From NCBI GenBank assembly GCA_910579575.1, contig CAJTUM010000002.1, forward strand, positions 1 to 64,000: a DNA stretch of 64,000 bases, in the 5' to 3' direction. The notes beneath the pieces were generated by a model. That model was given only the letters and a program-made list of their open reading frames with translations. It did no database searches and was not told the DNA's origin. A program made the position numbers and the translations under genes. Source of the DNA: an uncultured Eubacteriales bacterium (lineage in GTDB: Bacteria; Bacillota; Clostridia; Oscillospirales; Butyricicoccaceae). Shown here one piece after another: positions 51,674 to 59,783 of this stretch (positions are counted from its first letter, which is position 1; each line of letters opens with the position of its first letter).

Positions 51674-52926
51674 GGGCGGTCTCCTCCTTCCCCGCCTTTC
51701 TTTCGGCTTTGAGACACAGGCGGTTTCGGCGCAGACTTTTTGCCTAACGTTTCCCCCCGAACGCCGGCGGCCAAGACGGCTTTGGAAGCGCCCTTCCCCT
51801 TCAACCGGCTGTAAGTCGCCTCCCGCAGCAAAGCGTAAAGCACCGAGCACAGGGGAATAAACAACAACATACCTGGAATGCCCATGGCGCTGCCGCCGAT
51901 ACTGACCGCCGCCAGCACCCAAATGGAGGGCAGCCCCACCGAATTGCCCACCACCCGGGGATAAATCAAATTTTCCTCCAGTTGCTGAAGCACAAAGAAC
52001 AGGATGACGAACCAAAGGGCTTGGGCCGGGTCGTCAATCAGCAACAGAAACGCGCCCACTACCAGGGCGATCATGGCCCCAAAAATGGGGATCAGCGCCG
52101 TGACGGCGACGAGCACGCTGATCATCAGCGCATATTTGAATTGAAAAATCGTCATGGTCACAAAAAACATGGCGCCCAAAATGCAAGCCTCCATACACTG
52201 GCCGGAAAGGAACCGCGCAAAGGTCTGGCTGGCCATTCCGCCCACGCGCAGCAGCCAGTTGGCTCCTTTTTCGGGCAGAAAGGCGTAAAACAGCATCCGG
52301 CACTGGCGGCCCAGCTTTTCCTTCTGAGCCAGCACATAGATGGAGAAGGTCAGCGCGATAAAGAAATTGATAAATACGCCGATGACGCTGGTGGCCATGC
52401 CCACAGTGGAGCTGAGAGCCTGGGCGCCGGCAGCGCTAATCCAGCTGCCCACCTGCTCGCCCACGTGCTTCCAATCGATTTTGATCGAAAGAATCTCTTC
52501 AGCAATTTCGGGATATTTATCCCGCAGACTATAGACCCATCGCTGGGCTGCGAGGAGGGCGCCAGGCGCCTCTTCCGCCACGGATTGCGCCGTCTCGCCC
52601 AAAGCGGGCGACACCAGAAAGACCACGAAAAACAGGACGCCCACAACCAGCGCCAACGTCAGCGCAATGCTGATCCCTCGGCCGCCTCGGCGCAGCCGCT
52701 TTGGCGCCTGGCGCAACAGCGGCTCCACAACCCGCTCCTCTAAAAACCGCATGGGCACATTGAGGATAAAGGCGATGCCGCCCCCCAGCAAAAAGGGAAA
52801 GAAATAGCCAAAAATCTTTCCTGCAAAGGCGGAAACCCTGTCCCACTGCTGGAGCCCGGTATAAAACAAAGCGGCGAAGGCGACAATGCCCAGAATTTTT
52901 TTGATATTGCTTTTGTTCAGTTCCAT
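51670..52926 (-). CDS. AI-2E family transporter (YdiK/TqsA-type)
   Basis: A 418-residue membrane protein with about eight helices and a large loop in the middle. Family hallmarks are FLLGGGIAFILNVPMRFLEE, TFSIYVLAQKEKL, FLSGQCMEACILG and LEENLIYPRVVGNSVGLPSIWVL. Some relatives export autoinducer-2 or act as Na+/H+ antiporters, so the substrate is open. The start follows GGAGGGGATATCA. It probably forms an operon with the HdeD-like gene. Confidence 0.93.
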   Translation of the reverse strand: MELNKSNIKKILGIVAFAALFYTGLQQWDRVSAFAGKIFGYFFPFLLGGGIAFILNVPMRFLEERVVEPLLRQAPKRLRRGGRGISIALTLALVVGVLFFVVFLVSPALGETAQSVAEEAPGALLAAQRWVYSLRDKYPEIAEEILSIKIDWKHVGEQVGSWISAAGAQALSSTVGMATSVIGVFINFFIALTFSIYVLAQKEKLGRQCRMLFYAFLPEKGANWLLRVGGMASQTFARFLSGQCMEACILGAMFFVTMTIFQFKYALMISVLVAVTALIPIFGAMIALVVGAFLLLIDDPAQALWFVILFFVLQQLEENLIYPRVVGNSVGLPSIWVLAAVSIGGSAMGIPGMLLFIPLCSVLYALLREATYSRLKGKGASKAVLAAGVRGETLGKKSAPKPPVSQSRKKGGEGGDRP

Positions 52927-52976
52927 TGATATCCCCTCCGGCGATTCTCCGGCTCATATTGAGAGCCAAAGCCGCC

Positions 52977-53999
52977 TTATTTTCTGTCGCTGTCGCCCGG
53001 ATCCGGCAGGGGGATCTGGGCTAGCCTTTGGTCCAGCTCCTGCAGCCGCTCTTCCGCCAGACCCATACCCGGAGGCAACAGGCCGTTCATCGCCCGGATT
53101 GTCATGGGGCGGGCGCACCAGGCATATTCCCGGCGGCGCAGCAGCGGATAATATTCGCAGAGCAGCCGCAGGCAGCAGGGGTTTTCCATCAGGCTGCTCC
53201 CCAGGATATCCACGCCGTATCGCCCCTCCTGGCGGGCTGTGGGCCGGAAATCCGGCTGGTCCGCCGGGTAGTCGCCCCAAAGGCGACGCAGCCAGCGGAC
53301 GCTTAGGTCAAACCATTGGGCGGCGTCCGAGTCGGTTTTGGCCCGGCGCCCCGAGCTGGTGTGGGGCTGAGCCAAGGACAAGCCGTGGATACCTCGCTGG
53401 AAAACATGGCATTCCGCCGGCCGCTCCAACCGAGCCAACTCCGCCGCAAAATCCAGCGTGTGGGTCACGGGAACGATTTCGTCCTCAAAGGTGGCAAACA
53501 GAAAAGCCGGCGGTGTTTTATCGTCCGCCGTCCCCAGCAAAGCCGGGGGATTCATGGCCATTAGGCCGCACTGAGGCTGGCCCAGGCAAGGGTAACAAAG
53601 AATCATGGCGTCAGGCCGTTCCTCCCCCTGGACGGACAGGGCGGCGGCCAAGTGTCCGCCGGCAGAAAAACCTACTGCGGCGATTTTGCCGGCGTCCACA
53701 TTCCATTCCTCCGCTCGCCGGCGGATCAGGGTCAGGGCCTCCCGAGCGTCCTCCAAGGGCTCGGGCCACACGGCGCCTCGGCCCACGCTGTACCGCAGCA
53801 CAAAGGCGTTAAAGCCCTGAGCCAGATAGGCCAAAGCCACAGGCTCGGCCTCCCGCTCGGAAAGCGCCTGGTAACCGCCGCCGGGCATAATCAGCGCCGT
53901 CTGCCGCCGAGCTGCGTTGGAAAATTTTTTATCGTCCCGCCAGAGATAGGCCTCCAGCGCCGCGCCTTTCCGGCTCAGGGAAATCTGTTCTGTCTTCAT
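52977..53999 (-). CDS. Alpha/beta hydrolase esterase (BD-FAE-like) with extra C-terminal region
   Basis: A 340-residue protein. Residues 1-250 are the hydrolase: IMPGGGYQALSEREAEPVAL is the HGG-type oxyanion loop, VGFSAGGHLAAAL the nucleophile elbow, FEDEIVPVTHTL the acid and GIHGLSLA the histidine. The remaining 90 residues (PDFRPTARQEGRYGVDIL onward) look like an added helical region not typical of small esterases. Substrates are probably acetylated sugars or similar esters. No good ribosome site sits close to the ATG at 53999. Confidence 0.85.
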   Translation of the reverse strand: MKTEQISLSRKGAALEAYLWRDDKKFSNAARRQTALIMPGGGYQALSEREAEPVALAYLAQGFNAFVLRYSVGRGAVWPEPLEDAREALTLIRRRAEEWNVDAGKIAAVGFSAGGHLAAALSVQGEERPDAMILCYPCLGQPQCGLMAMNPPALLGTADDKTPPAFLFATFEDEIVPVTHTLDFAAELARLERPAECHVFQRGIHGLSLAQPHTSSGRRAKTDSDAAQWFDLSVRWLRRLWGDYPADQPDFRPTARQEGRYGVDILGSSLMENPCCLRLLCEYYPLLRRREYAWCARPMTIRAMNGLLPPGMGLAEERLQELDQRLAQIPLPDPGDSDRK

Positions 54000-54087
54000 A
54001 TCGGTTTGTTTGCTTGCTCCTTTCCTTGGCGGCCCTTTCGCCCGGCCGCTTTCGCGACGTTTTGTTCTTTTTGGAATTTTAGAAATC

Positions 54088-54915
54088 TCATGCGGGCGGG
54101 CCGCCTTTTTTCCGCGGCGGCCAAGGCCGCTTCAGCCGCGGGATAAACCGCCGGGCAAAGCTGCCCTTGCCTCTATTTTTGATATAACAGGCGCCGATGA
54201 CGGAAAAAACCGCCGCGCCGATAAAGTTGACAAAGAGGTCCTTCATCGTATCGATGAGACCGATATCCAAATAACCGCCCAGGTCCCAATCCTGGCCGTT
54301 GACTTCCAAGCGCTGAATTTCCACTACGACGGGTATATTTTTCCCCTCTGGGTTCAGCTTCACAGAAGAGACGCGGCTCACCACTGTATCCTTCTGCATA
54401 TCCGCGCCCAAATAGCGGTCCATACCAAATTCAAAAAATTCCCACATCACTCCTACCGTCATGGAAAAGCAAAAGGCGAAAAGACCCACAAAAAAGGGCG
54501 ATAGGCTCAGGGCCACCCGAGGGCTGCGGTTGAGGATATCGATCAAGGAAATGCCGATAGCGGCCACCAAAAAGCCGCTGACCGTGTGCAGCATGGTATC
54601 CCAATAGGGAAATTGCAGATAATAAGCTCGAATCTCCCCCAAAATTTCGGCGGCGAAGATGAACAGCAGGATCAGAGCCTCCAATGTGTCCGGCAGGTCG
54701 ACGTGCAGCCGGCCCTCCACAAAAGAAGGGACCATAAAAAGGACCAGCGTCAGCCCGCACAAGAAGACGTTGAAATAATCGCCGTTGAAAATTTGCGCAA
54801 TCATCACGGCGACTACCAGCAGGCGCAGCGTGATATAAACCGCCGCCAGCTTTTTGCCAGGGCCCTTTTTCTCCGGCCCCTGTCCCTTTTCCTCTCTCTG
54901 CATTTCCTCCGCCAT
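54088..54915 (-). CDS. YjdF/DUF2238-like membrane protein
   Basis: A 275-residue protein with about seven helices. The stretch PYWDTMLHTVSGFLVAAIGI and later GVMWEFFEFGMD followed by DTMKDLFVNFIGAAVFSVIG match the YjdF/DUF2238 layout, with conserved H, E and D residues inside the membrane. An unusual insert of about 55 residues sits between the last two parts. Both ends are charged. Function unknown. The start follows AGGGAGGACGTT. Confidence 0.78.
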   Translation of the reverse strand: MAEEMQREEKGQGPEKKGPGKKLAAVYITLRLLVVAVMIAQIFNGDYFNVFLCGLTLVLFMVPSFVEGRLHVDLPDTLEALILLFIFAAEILGEIRAYYLQFPYWDTMLHTVSGFLVAAIGISLIDILNRSPRVALSLSPFFVGLFAFCFSMTVGVMWEFFEFGMDRYLGADMQKDTVVSRVSSVKLNPEGKNIPVVVEIQRLEVNGQDWDLGGYLDIGLIDTMKDLFVNFIGAAVFSVIGACYIKNRGKGSFARRFIPRLKRPWPPRKKGGPPA

Positions 54916-54981
54916 AACGTCCTCCCTTGCCTTGAACGCTCGCTTCCAGCCGCAAATACGGAAACTCGTGGTTAAAATAGT

Positions 54982-55010
54982 AGTATATCACAAAAGCGGC
55001 GCTCTGTCTC
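54982..55010 (-). promoter_or_regulatory. Promoter of the YjdF-like gene
   Basis: Minus-strand GAGACA (55010-55005), 17-base spacer, TATACT (54987-54982). Confidence 0.6.
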
Positions 55011-55086
55011 TTATAAAATGTAAATCTTTTGCCGTTTTTGCGGAGCGCCGCAGAACGTTTGACAGATTCCCTGTTCGCCGCGCAAA

Positions 55087-55115
55087 TTGACATATTCTTT
55101 CGGCCGTGATATGAT
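55087..55115 (+). promoter_or_regulatory. Promoter of the CDF transporter gene
   Basis: TTGACA (55087-55092), 17-base spacer, TATGAT (55110-55115), 59 bases before the ATG. Confidence 0.85.
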
Positions 55116-55173
55116 AATTTTTAAGCCTTTACGGCAAAACGGATTTTGATCGGGCAACGAAGGAGGCTTTTGG

Positions 55174-56076
55174 ATGAATGGAGAGACGGACGCCAAGCGG
55201 GCCTATCGGGCTTCCGCCCTGGCCGGCGGCGTCAACGCCGGACTGGCTGTCATAAAACTGGCCGCCGGGCTGAAGGGCGGCTCCGCCGCCCTGGTTTCTG
55301 ACGGCGTGGATTCCGCTTGCGATGTGCTGAGCTCTTTTATTGTGATGATCGGCGTCAAGCTGGCGGGAAAATCGCCGGACGAAGACCATCCATACGGTCA
55401 CGAACGCTTTGAATGCGCGGCTTCCATCCTGCTGGCGCTGATGATCGCCGCCACAGGCATGGGCGTGGGCTGGAGCGCCCTGAAAAAGCTGCTGGGCGGG
55501 CAAGCGGCGGTTCCCCCCGCCGCCCTGGCTCTGGCCGCCGCCGGCCTCTCTGTGCTGGTCAAGGAGCTTTTGTTCCGCTTCGCCCGCCGGGCGGCCCGGC
55601 GGACTCGGTCCGATTCGCTGATGGCCAGCGCGCTGAACTACCGAGCGGACGTTTTTTCCTCCTGCGGCGTGCTGGCCGGCGTGGCCGGGGCCCGGTTGGG
55701 CTTCCCCTGGCTGGACTCTGTCGCCTCTCTCATTGTCTGCGGCCTGATTCTGCGCTCTGCCTTTCAGATTTTAACCGATTCTCTCAACAAAATGCTGGAC
55801 AGCGCGATAGACGCTCGGACGGTAGAGCAAATTCGGGCGCTGATCCTGGCGCAGCCAGGCGTGCTGGGTCTGGACGACGTCAAAACCCGCCGCTTCGGCT
55901 CCCGCTATTTTGTGGATATTGAAATCGCCTGCGACGGCGATATCCTCCTGCGTCAGGCCCACGATATCGCTTCCCGCGTTCACGACGAGATCGAACGCCA
56001 ATTCCCTGAAACCAAGCACTGCCAAGTCCATGTCAACCCCCAGTCGGCAAACGCCGACGAACATACTTCGCGTTAG
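55174..56076 (+). CDS. Cation diffusion facilitator (CDF) metal transporter
   Basis: A 300-residue divalent metal/proton antiporter. Six helices occupy residues 10-210. Metal-site residues are SDGVDSACD in helix 2 and DEDHPYGHERFE after it; ALNYRADVFSSCGVLAG is the helix 5 site with NxxxD. The C-terminal cytoplasmic domain holds DVKTRRFGSRYFVDIEIACD. Metal choice (Zn, Mn or Fe) cannot be read off; no riboswitch is evident in the short leader. The start follows GAAGGAGGCTTTTGG. Confidence 0.93.
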   Translation: MNGETDAKRAYRASALAGGVNAGLAVIKLAAGLKGGSAALVSDGVDSACDVLSSFIVMIGVKLAGKSPDEDHPYGHERFECAASILLALMIAATGMGVGWSALKKLLGGQAAVPPAALALAAAGLSVLVKELLFRFARRAARRTRSDSLMASALNYRADVFSSCGVLAGVAGARLGFPWLDSVASLIVCGLILRSAFQILTDSLNKMLDSAIDARTVEQIRALILAQPGVLGLDDVKTRRFGSRYFVDIEIACDGDILLRQAHDIASRVHDEIERQFPETKHCQVHVNPQSANADEHTSR

Positions 56077-56131
56077 TATGGCGGCGCGGCGGTTTTTTGC
56101 CTCCTCCTTGCCCAAAACAGTGCAAATAAGC

Positions 56132-56160
56132 AAAAACAGTCCCTTAGAGGGACTGTTTTT
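56132..56160. terminator. Bidirectional terminator
   Basis: A perfect 13-bp stem (56132-56144 with 56148-56160) with TAG loop and A5/T5 ends, between the CDF gene and the convergent GNAT gene. Confidence 0.92.
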
Positions 56161-56178
56161 GTTGCCTGGAAAAGCAAT

Positions 56179-56913
56179 TTATCGTTTTTTCAGGACAGAA
56201 CATTCCGATATCTTGAAAAAACCCAGCTTTTCCGCCAATTTTCCAGACGCAAGATTGCCGCAGCGACACGCCCAAACAGGCGCTTTGCCCTGTTCCAGCG
56301 CATACTGCGCCATTTTTTCCGCCGCCGCCGCGGCCAACCCAAGGCGCCGATGGTCGGGGCGGGTTTCCACGCCAATATCGATTTGCCGGTCGCTTACCGC
56401 CGCCGAAAACGCCCAGGCGGCGATATCGCCGCCGCGAACGGCGCAAAACCCCTTTCCACGCTCTAAAAAAGCCTCTGGAGACTGCCAAAAAAGCGCCGGC
56501 GTAACGCGGCCTTGTATGCGAGCCAGCCATTCTCCGTCTATTTCTCTCCATTCATATCCAGCCGGTAAACGGTCAGAAGAAACCAAGGGATTTTCGCCAT
56601 AGACAAACAACGCTCTGCGCCGCCGATCAACCCCGCCCTTCGAGAGCAGAAACTGCTCTGCCCGCCGGTCGTCTTTCAGCAAAACAAATCTTCTGGGATT
56701 CGTACAGTTTTTGTCTGCCAGCAACTCATAAACGCAGGCCAAAAAGGCTTCTTCCGCTTCCCCCGCCAAAAAGGCGAAGCCGCTGCAATACCAAAAAAGA
56801 ACAGACTGAAACGCATGGTCGGAATTTGCAAAAACGTCTCCAACTTGAACCTCCTGGGCAATGGAAAGCGGATAAACCTTCCCACAACTATGTTCTTCTG
56901 CGAATTTTATCAA
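56179..56913 (-). CDS. GNAT family N-acetyltransferase (two-part, PF12746-like)
   Basis: A 244-residue protein. The C-terminal 100 residues are the GNAT fold: GFCAVRGGDIAAWAFSAAV, then DIGVETRPDHRRLGLAAAAA as the acetyl-CoA loop and KLAEKLGFFK at the end. The N-terminal half resembles the extra domain of GNAT_acetyltr_2 proteins. The apparent start is TTG at 56913 with no good ribosome site, so the true N-terminus is unsure. A MITE-like element lies just upstream and may have disturbed the original promoter region. Confidence 0.78.
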   Translation of the reverse strand: MIKFAEEHSCGKVYPLSIAQEVQVGDVFANSDHAFQSVLFWYCSGFAFLAGEAEEAFLACVYELLADKNCTNPRRFVLLKDDRRAEQFLLSKGGVDRRRRALFVYGENPLVSSDRLPAGYEWREIDGEWLARIQGRVTPALFWQSPEAFLERGKGFCAVRGGDIAAWAFSAAVSDRQIDIGVETRPDHRRLGLAAAAAEKMAQYALEQGKAPVWACRCGNLASGKLAEKLGFFKISECSVLKKR

Positions 56914-56994
56914 TTCTGGATATCGTTCTACGCCGATTTTTTTTTGAGTTTCATAGGTTTCGTCGGTTTCGTCCGCCCAAAAATAGAAAAGCCT

Positions 56995-57198
56995 GCTTTT
57001 TCTTTTGCCGCGGCGGCGCCGGACCCGTTAGTAACCTGCTCTTTCCGCAGGTGGGTTCGCTCTTCGCTGTTTCAGTGCTTCCAACTTCCAACCCCCACGG
57101 GGGCCGGGAGGCCTGCGATCCGCAGCGAAATACGCAATCCCGTTTCGTTACTTTGTGGGTTAAAAAGAGCCCGGCGCCTGCGCCGCAAAAGAAAAAGC
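56995..57198. mobile_element. MITE-like element with 28-bp terminal inverted repeats
   Basis: The 28 bases 56995-57022 match the reverse complement of 57171-57198 at 25 of 28 positions (both begin GCTTTTTCTTTTGC and end GGCGCCGG). Further pairing follows inside: ACCCGTTAGTAAC (57023-57035) against GTTACTTTGTGGGT (57147-57160). Smaller palindromes lie in the middle, and there is no coding sequence. A 204-bp fold-back of this kind fits a non-autonomous insertion; no clear target duplication was seen. It fills most of the 56914-57240 gap. Confidence 0.6.
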
Positions 57199-57240
57199 GG
57201 GAGGCTTTGTGTTTTCGCGTCTATTCAGAGCCTTGGGAAA

Positions 57241-57573
57241 TCAATACCCTTCCCGGCTCAGCTCCTCTTGTTCCTGTTCCTCGAAATAATTTTCCAACCT
57301 TTCGGAGAAGATTTGAAAAACCGCCTGCAAAAGGTCTTCGTCTTCTATGGTAGCCAATATCTCCTCGCCAGTTCCCTCCTCCGGCTCTACCCGCAGGATC
57401 ATCAGCTCATATTCGTCCTCCACAGACATTTCTGCGGGGATAAAGGCCATATAAGTATCGCCCTGATACTCCAACGTATCCAGATGCTCCAGCTCCAGGG
57501 TATTGCCGTCGTCGTCCGTCAGCGTCAGGATGTCGTTTCCGTATTCATTCTGGTTTTCTTTCATCTCGCTCAT
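57241..57573 (-). CDS. DUF1292 domain protein (YrzB-like)
   Basis: A 110-residue, strongly acidic cytoplasmic protein. The DUF1292 pattern is DILTLTDDDGNTLELEHLDT, then YQGDTYMAFIPAEM and ELMILRVEPEEG, with EDLLQAVFQIFSERLENYF at the end. Function is unknown; in Firmicutes it usually sits near ruvX or alaS-type genes, but not here. A -10 element (TATACT, 57640-57635) without a good -35 lies upstream. Confidence 0.9.
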   Translation of the reverse strand: MSEMKENQNEYGNDILTLTDDDGNTLELEHLDTLEYQGDTYMAFIPAEMSVEDEYELMILRVEPEEGTGEEILATIEDEDLLQAVFQIFSERLENYFEEQEQEELSREGY

Positions 57574-57666
57574 GGCTCCGCCCTTCCCTCGCCGCCCTGG
57601 GGCTTGAAATCGGATTTCTTTTTTCGATGGACATAGTATACCACGTCTCTGCGCAAATAAAAAGTG

Positions 57667-57695
57667 TTGACATTAAATAATTTTCTTGATATACT
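57667..57695 (+). promoter_or_regulatory. Promoter of infC-rpmI-rplT
   Basis: TTGACA (57667-57672), 17-base spacer, TATACT (57690-57695). The start near 57702 gives a 160-base leader. Confidence 0.9.
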
Positions 57696-57809
57696 GTGTC
57701 TGGTAAAACAAAGCAGGGCAAGCCGCCCTCACCCCAATGGCCGTTTCAGAAAGGGTTTACATCGTTTTGCGCCGTCCGCTCCGCGGGAGTCGGGGGCGCG
57801 TTTGCGTGT

Positions 57810-57842
57810 GCTTGGGCGGCTGTTCTGCGCCCGAGCTTTTTT
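57810..57842 (+). terminator. Attenuator in the infC leader (L20-leader type)
   Basis: An 8-bp stem (57810-57817 with 57829-57836, one G-U) is followed by TTTTTT (57837-57842), all inside the leader and 21 bases before the infC start. In B. subtilis the same operon is controlled by L20 binding its leader and causing early termination, so this is likely the attenuator of such a leader. Confidence 0.7.
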
Positions 57843-57863
57843 AATTTTAGGAGGTGCTTTGCC

Positions 57864-58385
57864 ATTAGCGTCATGGAACATCAAATCAACGAAGAGATCC
57901 GGGAGAAGGAAGTCCGACTGATCGACAGCGAAGGCCGGCAGCTGGGCGTGGTGCCGCTGCAAAAGGCGCTCGAGGCCGCTGAGGAAAAAGGACTGGACTT
58001 GGTGAACATTTCGCCCAAGGCGGTCCCTCCTGTCTGCAAGATCATGGACTACGGTAAGTTCCGCTTTGAGCAGGCGAAAAAAGAAAAAGAGGCCAAAAAA
58101 AATCAGCGCATTGTCGAAGTCAAAGAGATCCGGTTTTCACCGAAGATCGATGTGCATGATTTTGAGGTAAAAGCCCGCAACGCCGCCAAATTTCTCACCA
58201 GCGGCGACAAGGTGAAAGCGACCGTGCGCTTCCGCGGCCGCGAGATGGCCCACACCCAAATCGGCCTGGAGCTGCTGCGCAAATTCGCCGAAGCCTGCAA
58301 GGAAGTTTCCAATGTGGAAAAAGAGCCCAAGCTGGAGGGCCGCCAGATGATTATGTTTCTGGCCCCCCTCAAAAAGAAACCATAA
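57864..58385 (+). CDS. infC: Translation initiation factor IF-3, AUU start codon
   Basis: A 173-residue IF-3: HQINEEIREKEVRLIDSEG, the linker DYGKFRFEQAKKEKEAKKNQ and the C-domain KEIRFSPKIDVHDFEVKARN and RGREMAHTQIG. AGGAGGTG is 7 bases before an ATT at 57864 and 16 bases before the first ATG (57873). The ATT is therefore the probable start, as in E. coli and other bacteria, where IF-3 rejects AUU and so limits its own synthesis. First gene of infC-rpmI-rplT. Confidence 0.95.
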   Translation: MSVMEHQINEEIREKEVRLIDSEGRQLGVVPLQKALEAAEEKGLDLVNISPKAVPPVCKIMDYGKFRFEQAKKEKEAKKNQRIVEVKEIRFSPKIDVHDFEVKARNAAKFLTSGDKVKATVRFRGREMAHTQIGLELLRKFAEACKEVSNVEKEPKLEGRQMIMFLAPLKKKP

Positions 58386-58424
58386 CGGCAAGGCCCGTTT
58401 TGCTTAAGAGAGGAGTTTCAAAAG

Positions 58425-58628
58425 ATGCCGAAGATCAAAACCCATACAGGCGCGAAAAAGAGATTTAAGATGACCAAAACCGGCAAGATCAAGCACGGTT
58501 CTATCAACAGACGCCATTTTAACAATGGCCACGGTTTCACCGCCAAGCGCCGCCGCCAGCTGCGCAAGGCCGATTATGTGGATTCCGCCCAGGCCGCGCA
58601 GATCAAGCGTCTGCTGCCCTACAGCTAA
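58425..58628 (+). CDS. rpmI: 50S ribosomal protein L35
   Basis: A 67-residue basic protein: PKIKTHTGAKKRFKMTKTGK, KHGSINRRHFNNGH and the end RQLRKADYVDSAQAAQIKRL. It starts after GAGAGGAGTTTCAAAAG, between infC and rplT, the universal order. Confidence 0.97.
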   Translation: MPKIKTHTGAKKRFKMTKTGKIKHGSINRRHFNNGHGFTAKRRRQLRKADYVDSAQAAQIKRLLPYS

Positions 58629-58658
58629 TCGAAACGGTAAACAGGAGGCTTAAATAAA

Positions 58659-59012
58659 ATGGCAAGAGTAAAAGGCGCGATGATGACGCGCAAAAGAAGA
58701 AAGAAGACAATCAAGCTGGCCAAGGGCTATTGGGGCAATAAAAAGAGCCACTATAAACTGGCCAACCAGCAGGTGATGAAATCCCTGAAATACGCTTACA
58801 TTGGCAGAAAGCTGAAAAAGCGCGATTTCAGAAGACTGTGGATCACCCGCATTTCCGCCGCCTGCGCTCAGAACAATATCAACTACTCCCGGTTTATGAA
58901 CGGCCTGAAAAAGGCCGGCATCGGCCTGAACCGGAAGATGCTGGCCGAGCTGGCCGTTTCCGACGCCGCCGCTTTCGCCGGCCTGGTGGAAAAGGCCAAA
59001 GCCGCGCTCTAA
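58659..59012 (+). CDS. rplT: 50S ribosomal protein L20
   Basis: A 117-residue protein: ARVKGAMMTRKRRKKTIKLA, KGYWGNKKSHYKLANQQVM, DFRRLWITRISAACAQNNIN and the RNA-binding C-domain ending AAFAGLVEKAKAAL. L20 is needed for 50S assembly and is the likely repressor acting on the leader at 57702-57863. The start follows AACAGGAGGCTTAAATAAA. Confidence 0.97.
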   Translation: MARVKGAMMTRKRRKKTIKLAKGYWGNKKSHYKLANQQVMKSLKYAYIGRKLKKRDFRRLWITRISAACAQNNINYSRFMNGLKKAGIGLNRKMLAELAVSDAAAFAGLVEKAKAAL

Positions 59013-59037
59013 AACCTGGATGGAATCAGAATATCCC

Positions 59038-59066
59038 GCCCCGGAGTTTTTACTCCGGGGCTTTTT
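59038..59066 (+). terminator. Terminator of infC-rpmI-rplT
   Basis: A 10-bp stem (59038-59047 with 59052-59061) with TTTT loop and a T5 tract, 26 bases after rplT. Confidence 0.92.
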
Positions 59067-59416
59067 GTCAGCACGCGTCGACGGAGATGCTCCCTTTGGC
59101 TGTAGGCGCTTCATGCGTCGCGCTGCCCGGAGCCGAAACAACTTTCGCGAAAATTGTTCCGTCTTTGAGTACAGAGCCCCATACCTCCCCCACACCCATA
59201 CAAAGTTTGTCCGTGGGCGTTCGCCGGCCTGGGGTAATTTGGCAGATGGCGTTTTTAACGATTCGAATAGAACGGGGCGCTAAGGACGGAACCACTTGTC
59301 AAAGACCTCTTGGTTCACATTGGGCGACATGGACCAGAGACTTTTCTCTTTATCCCGGACAGTATCCTCCCCTTCCTCTTCTACGGGGCGAGTTCATACA
59401 CGAAGCTGTCAATACA
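59067..59416. other. Gap without a convincing gene
   Basis: About 350 bases. A 75-codon minus-strand frame (59295-59068, GTG start) reads DGTIFAKVVSAPGSATHEAP with no recognisable family and no ribosome site. It may be decayed coding sequence like the neighbouring 59417-59776 remnant. Confidence 0.4.
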
Positions 59417-59776
59417 CTAACAGTCCTCAGGCCAATGACACAAGACGTAAGCGCCGTCGCCGTATTCCGGCTTCATCAGCAGTGCCAGCTCCGGTCCTGA
59501 CTCCAGGTCATTAAGTTCGTCAAACAGGGGCGCGATCCAGTTGATATGGGTCTCCTCGCCATCCGTACCAATGGATACCTCCACCCTGTCGCCATCCGCC
59601 GTCTTGGCCAACTCATCCAAGCCCTATGTGAACTCGGGCCAGTTGCCCCACAGCTCATCCTCAAAATGCATTTGGGCATCTTCATCGTTTTCCGCGCTGT
59701 CATTATGTCGACAAAGCGCTGTCTGCTTTTGCCCCACAAATGGTAATGTTCCAGGAGCCTCTTTGAAACGGAATAC
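59417..59776 (-). pseudogene. Gene remnant with an in-frame stop, unknown family
   Basis: One minus-strand frame reads continuously from about 59776 to the stop at 59417 except for a TAG at 59626-59624. Before it: QMHFEDELWGNWPEFT; after it: GLDELAKTADGDRVEVSIGT and then DGEETHINWIAPLFDELN, ending YVLCHWPEDC. Both sides look like real acidic protein sequence, but no start codon or ribosome site precedes the upstream part, which abuts the GNAT stop. I read it as a truncated pseudogene; a 67-codon TTG-start gene (59620-59417) is a weak alternative. Confidence 0.5.
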
Positions 59777-59783
59777 CCAATTT

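Noticed and set aside
55116..55173. Manganese (yybP-ykoY) riboswitch before the CDF transporter
   Set aside because: The leader is only about 50 bases and lacks the paired conserved loops.
59068..59295. 75-codon minus-strand frame after rplT
   Set aside because: GTG start without a ribosome site, no recognisable family; listed only as uncertain gap content.
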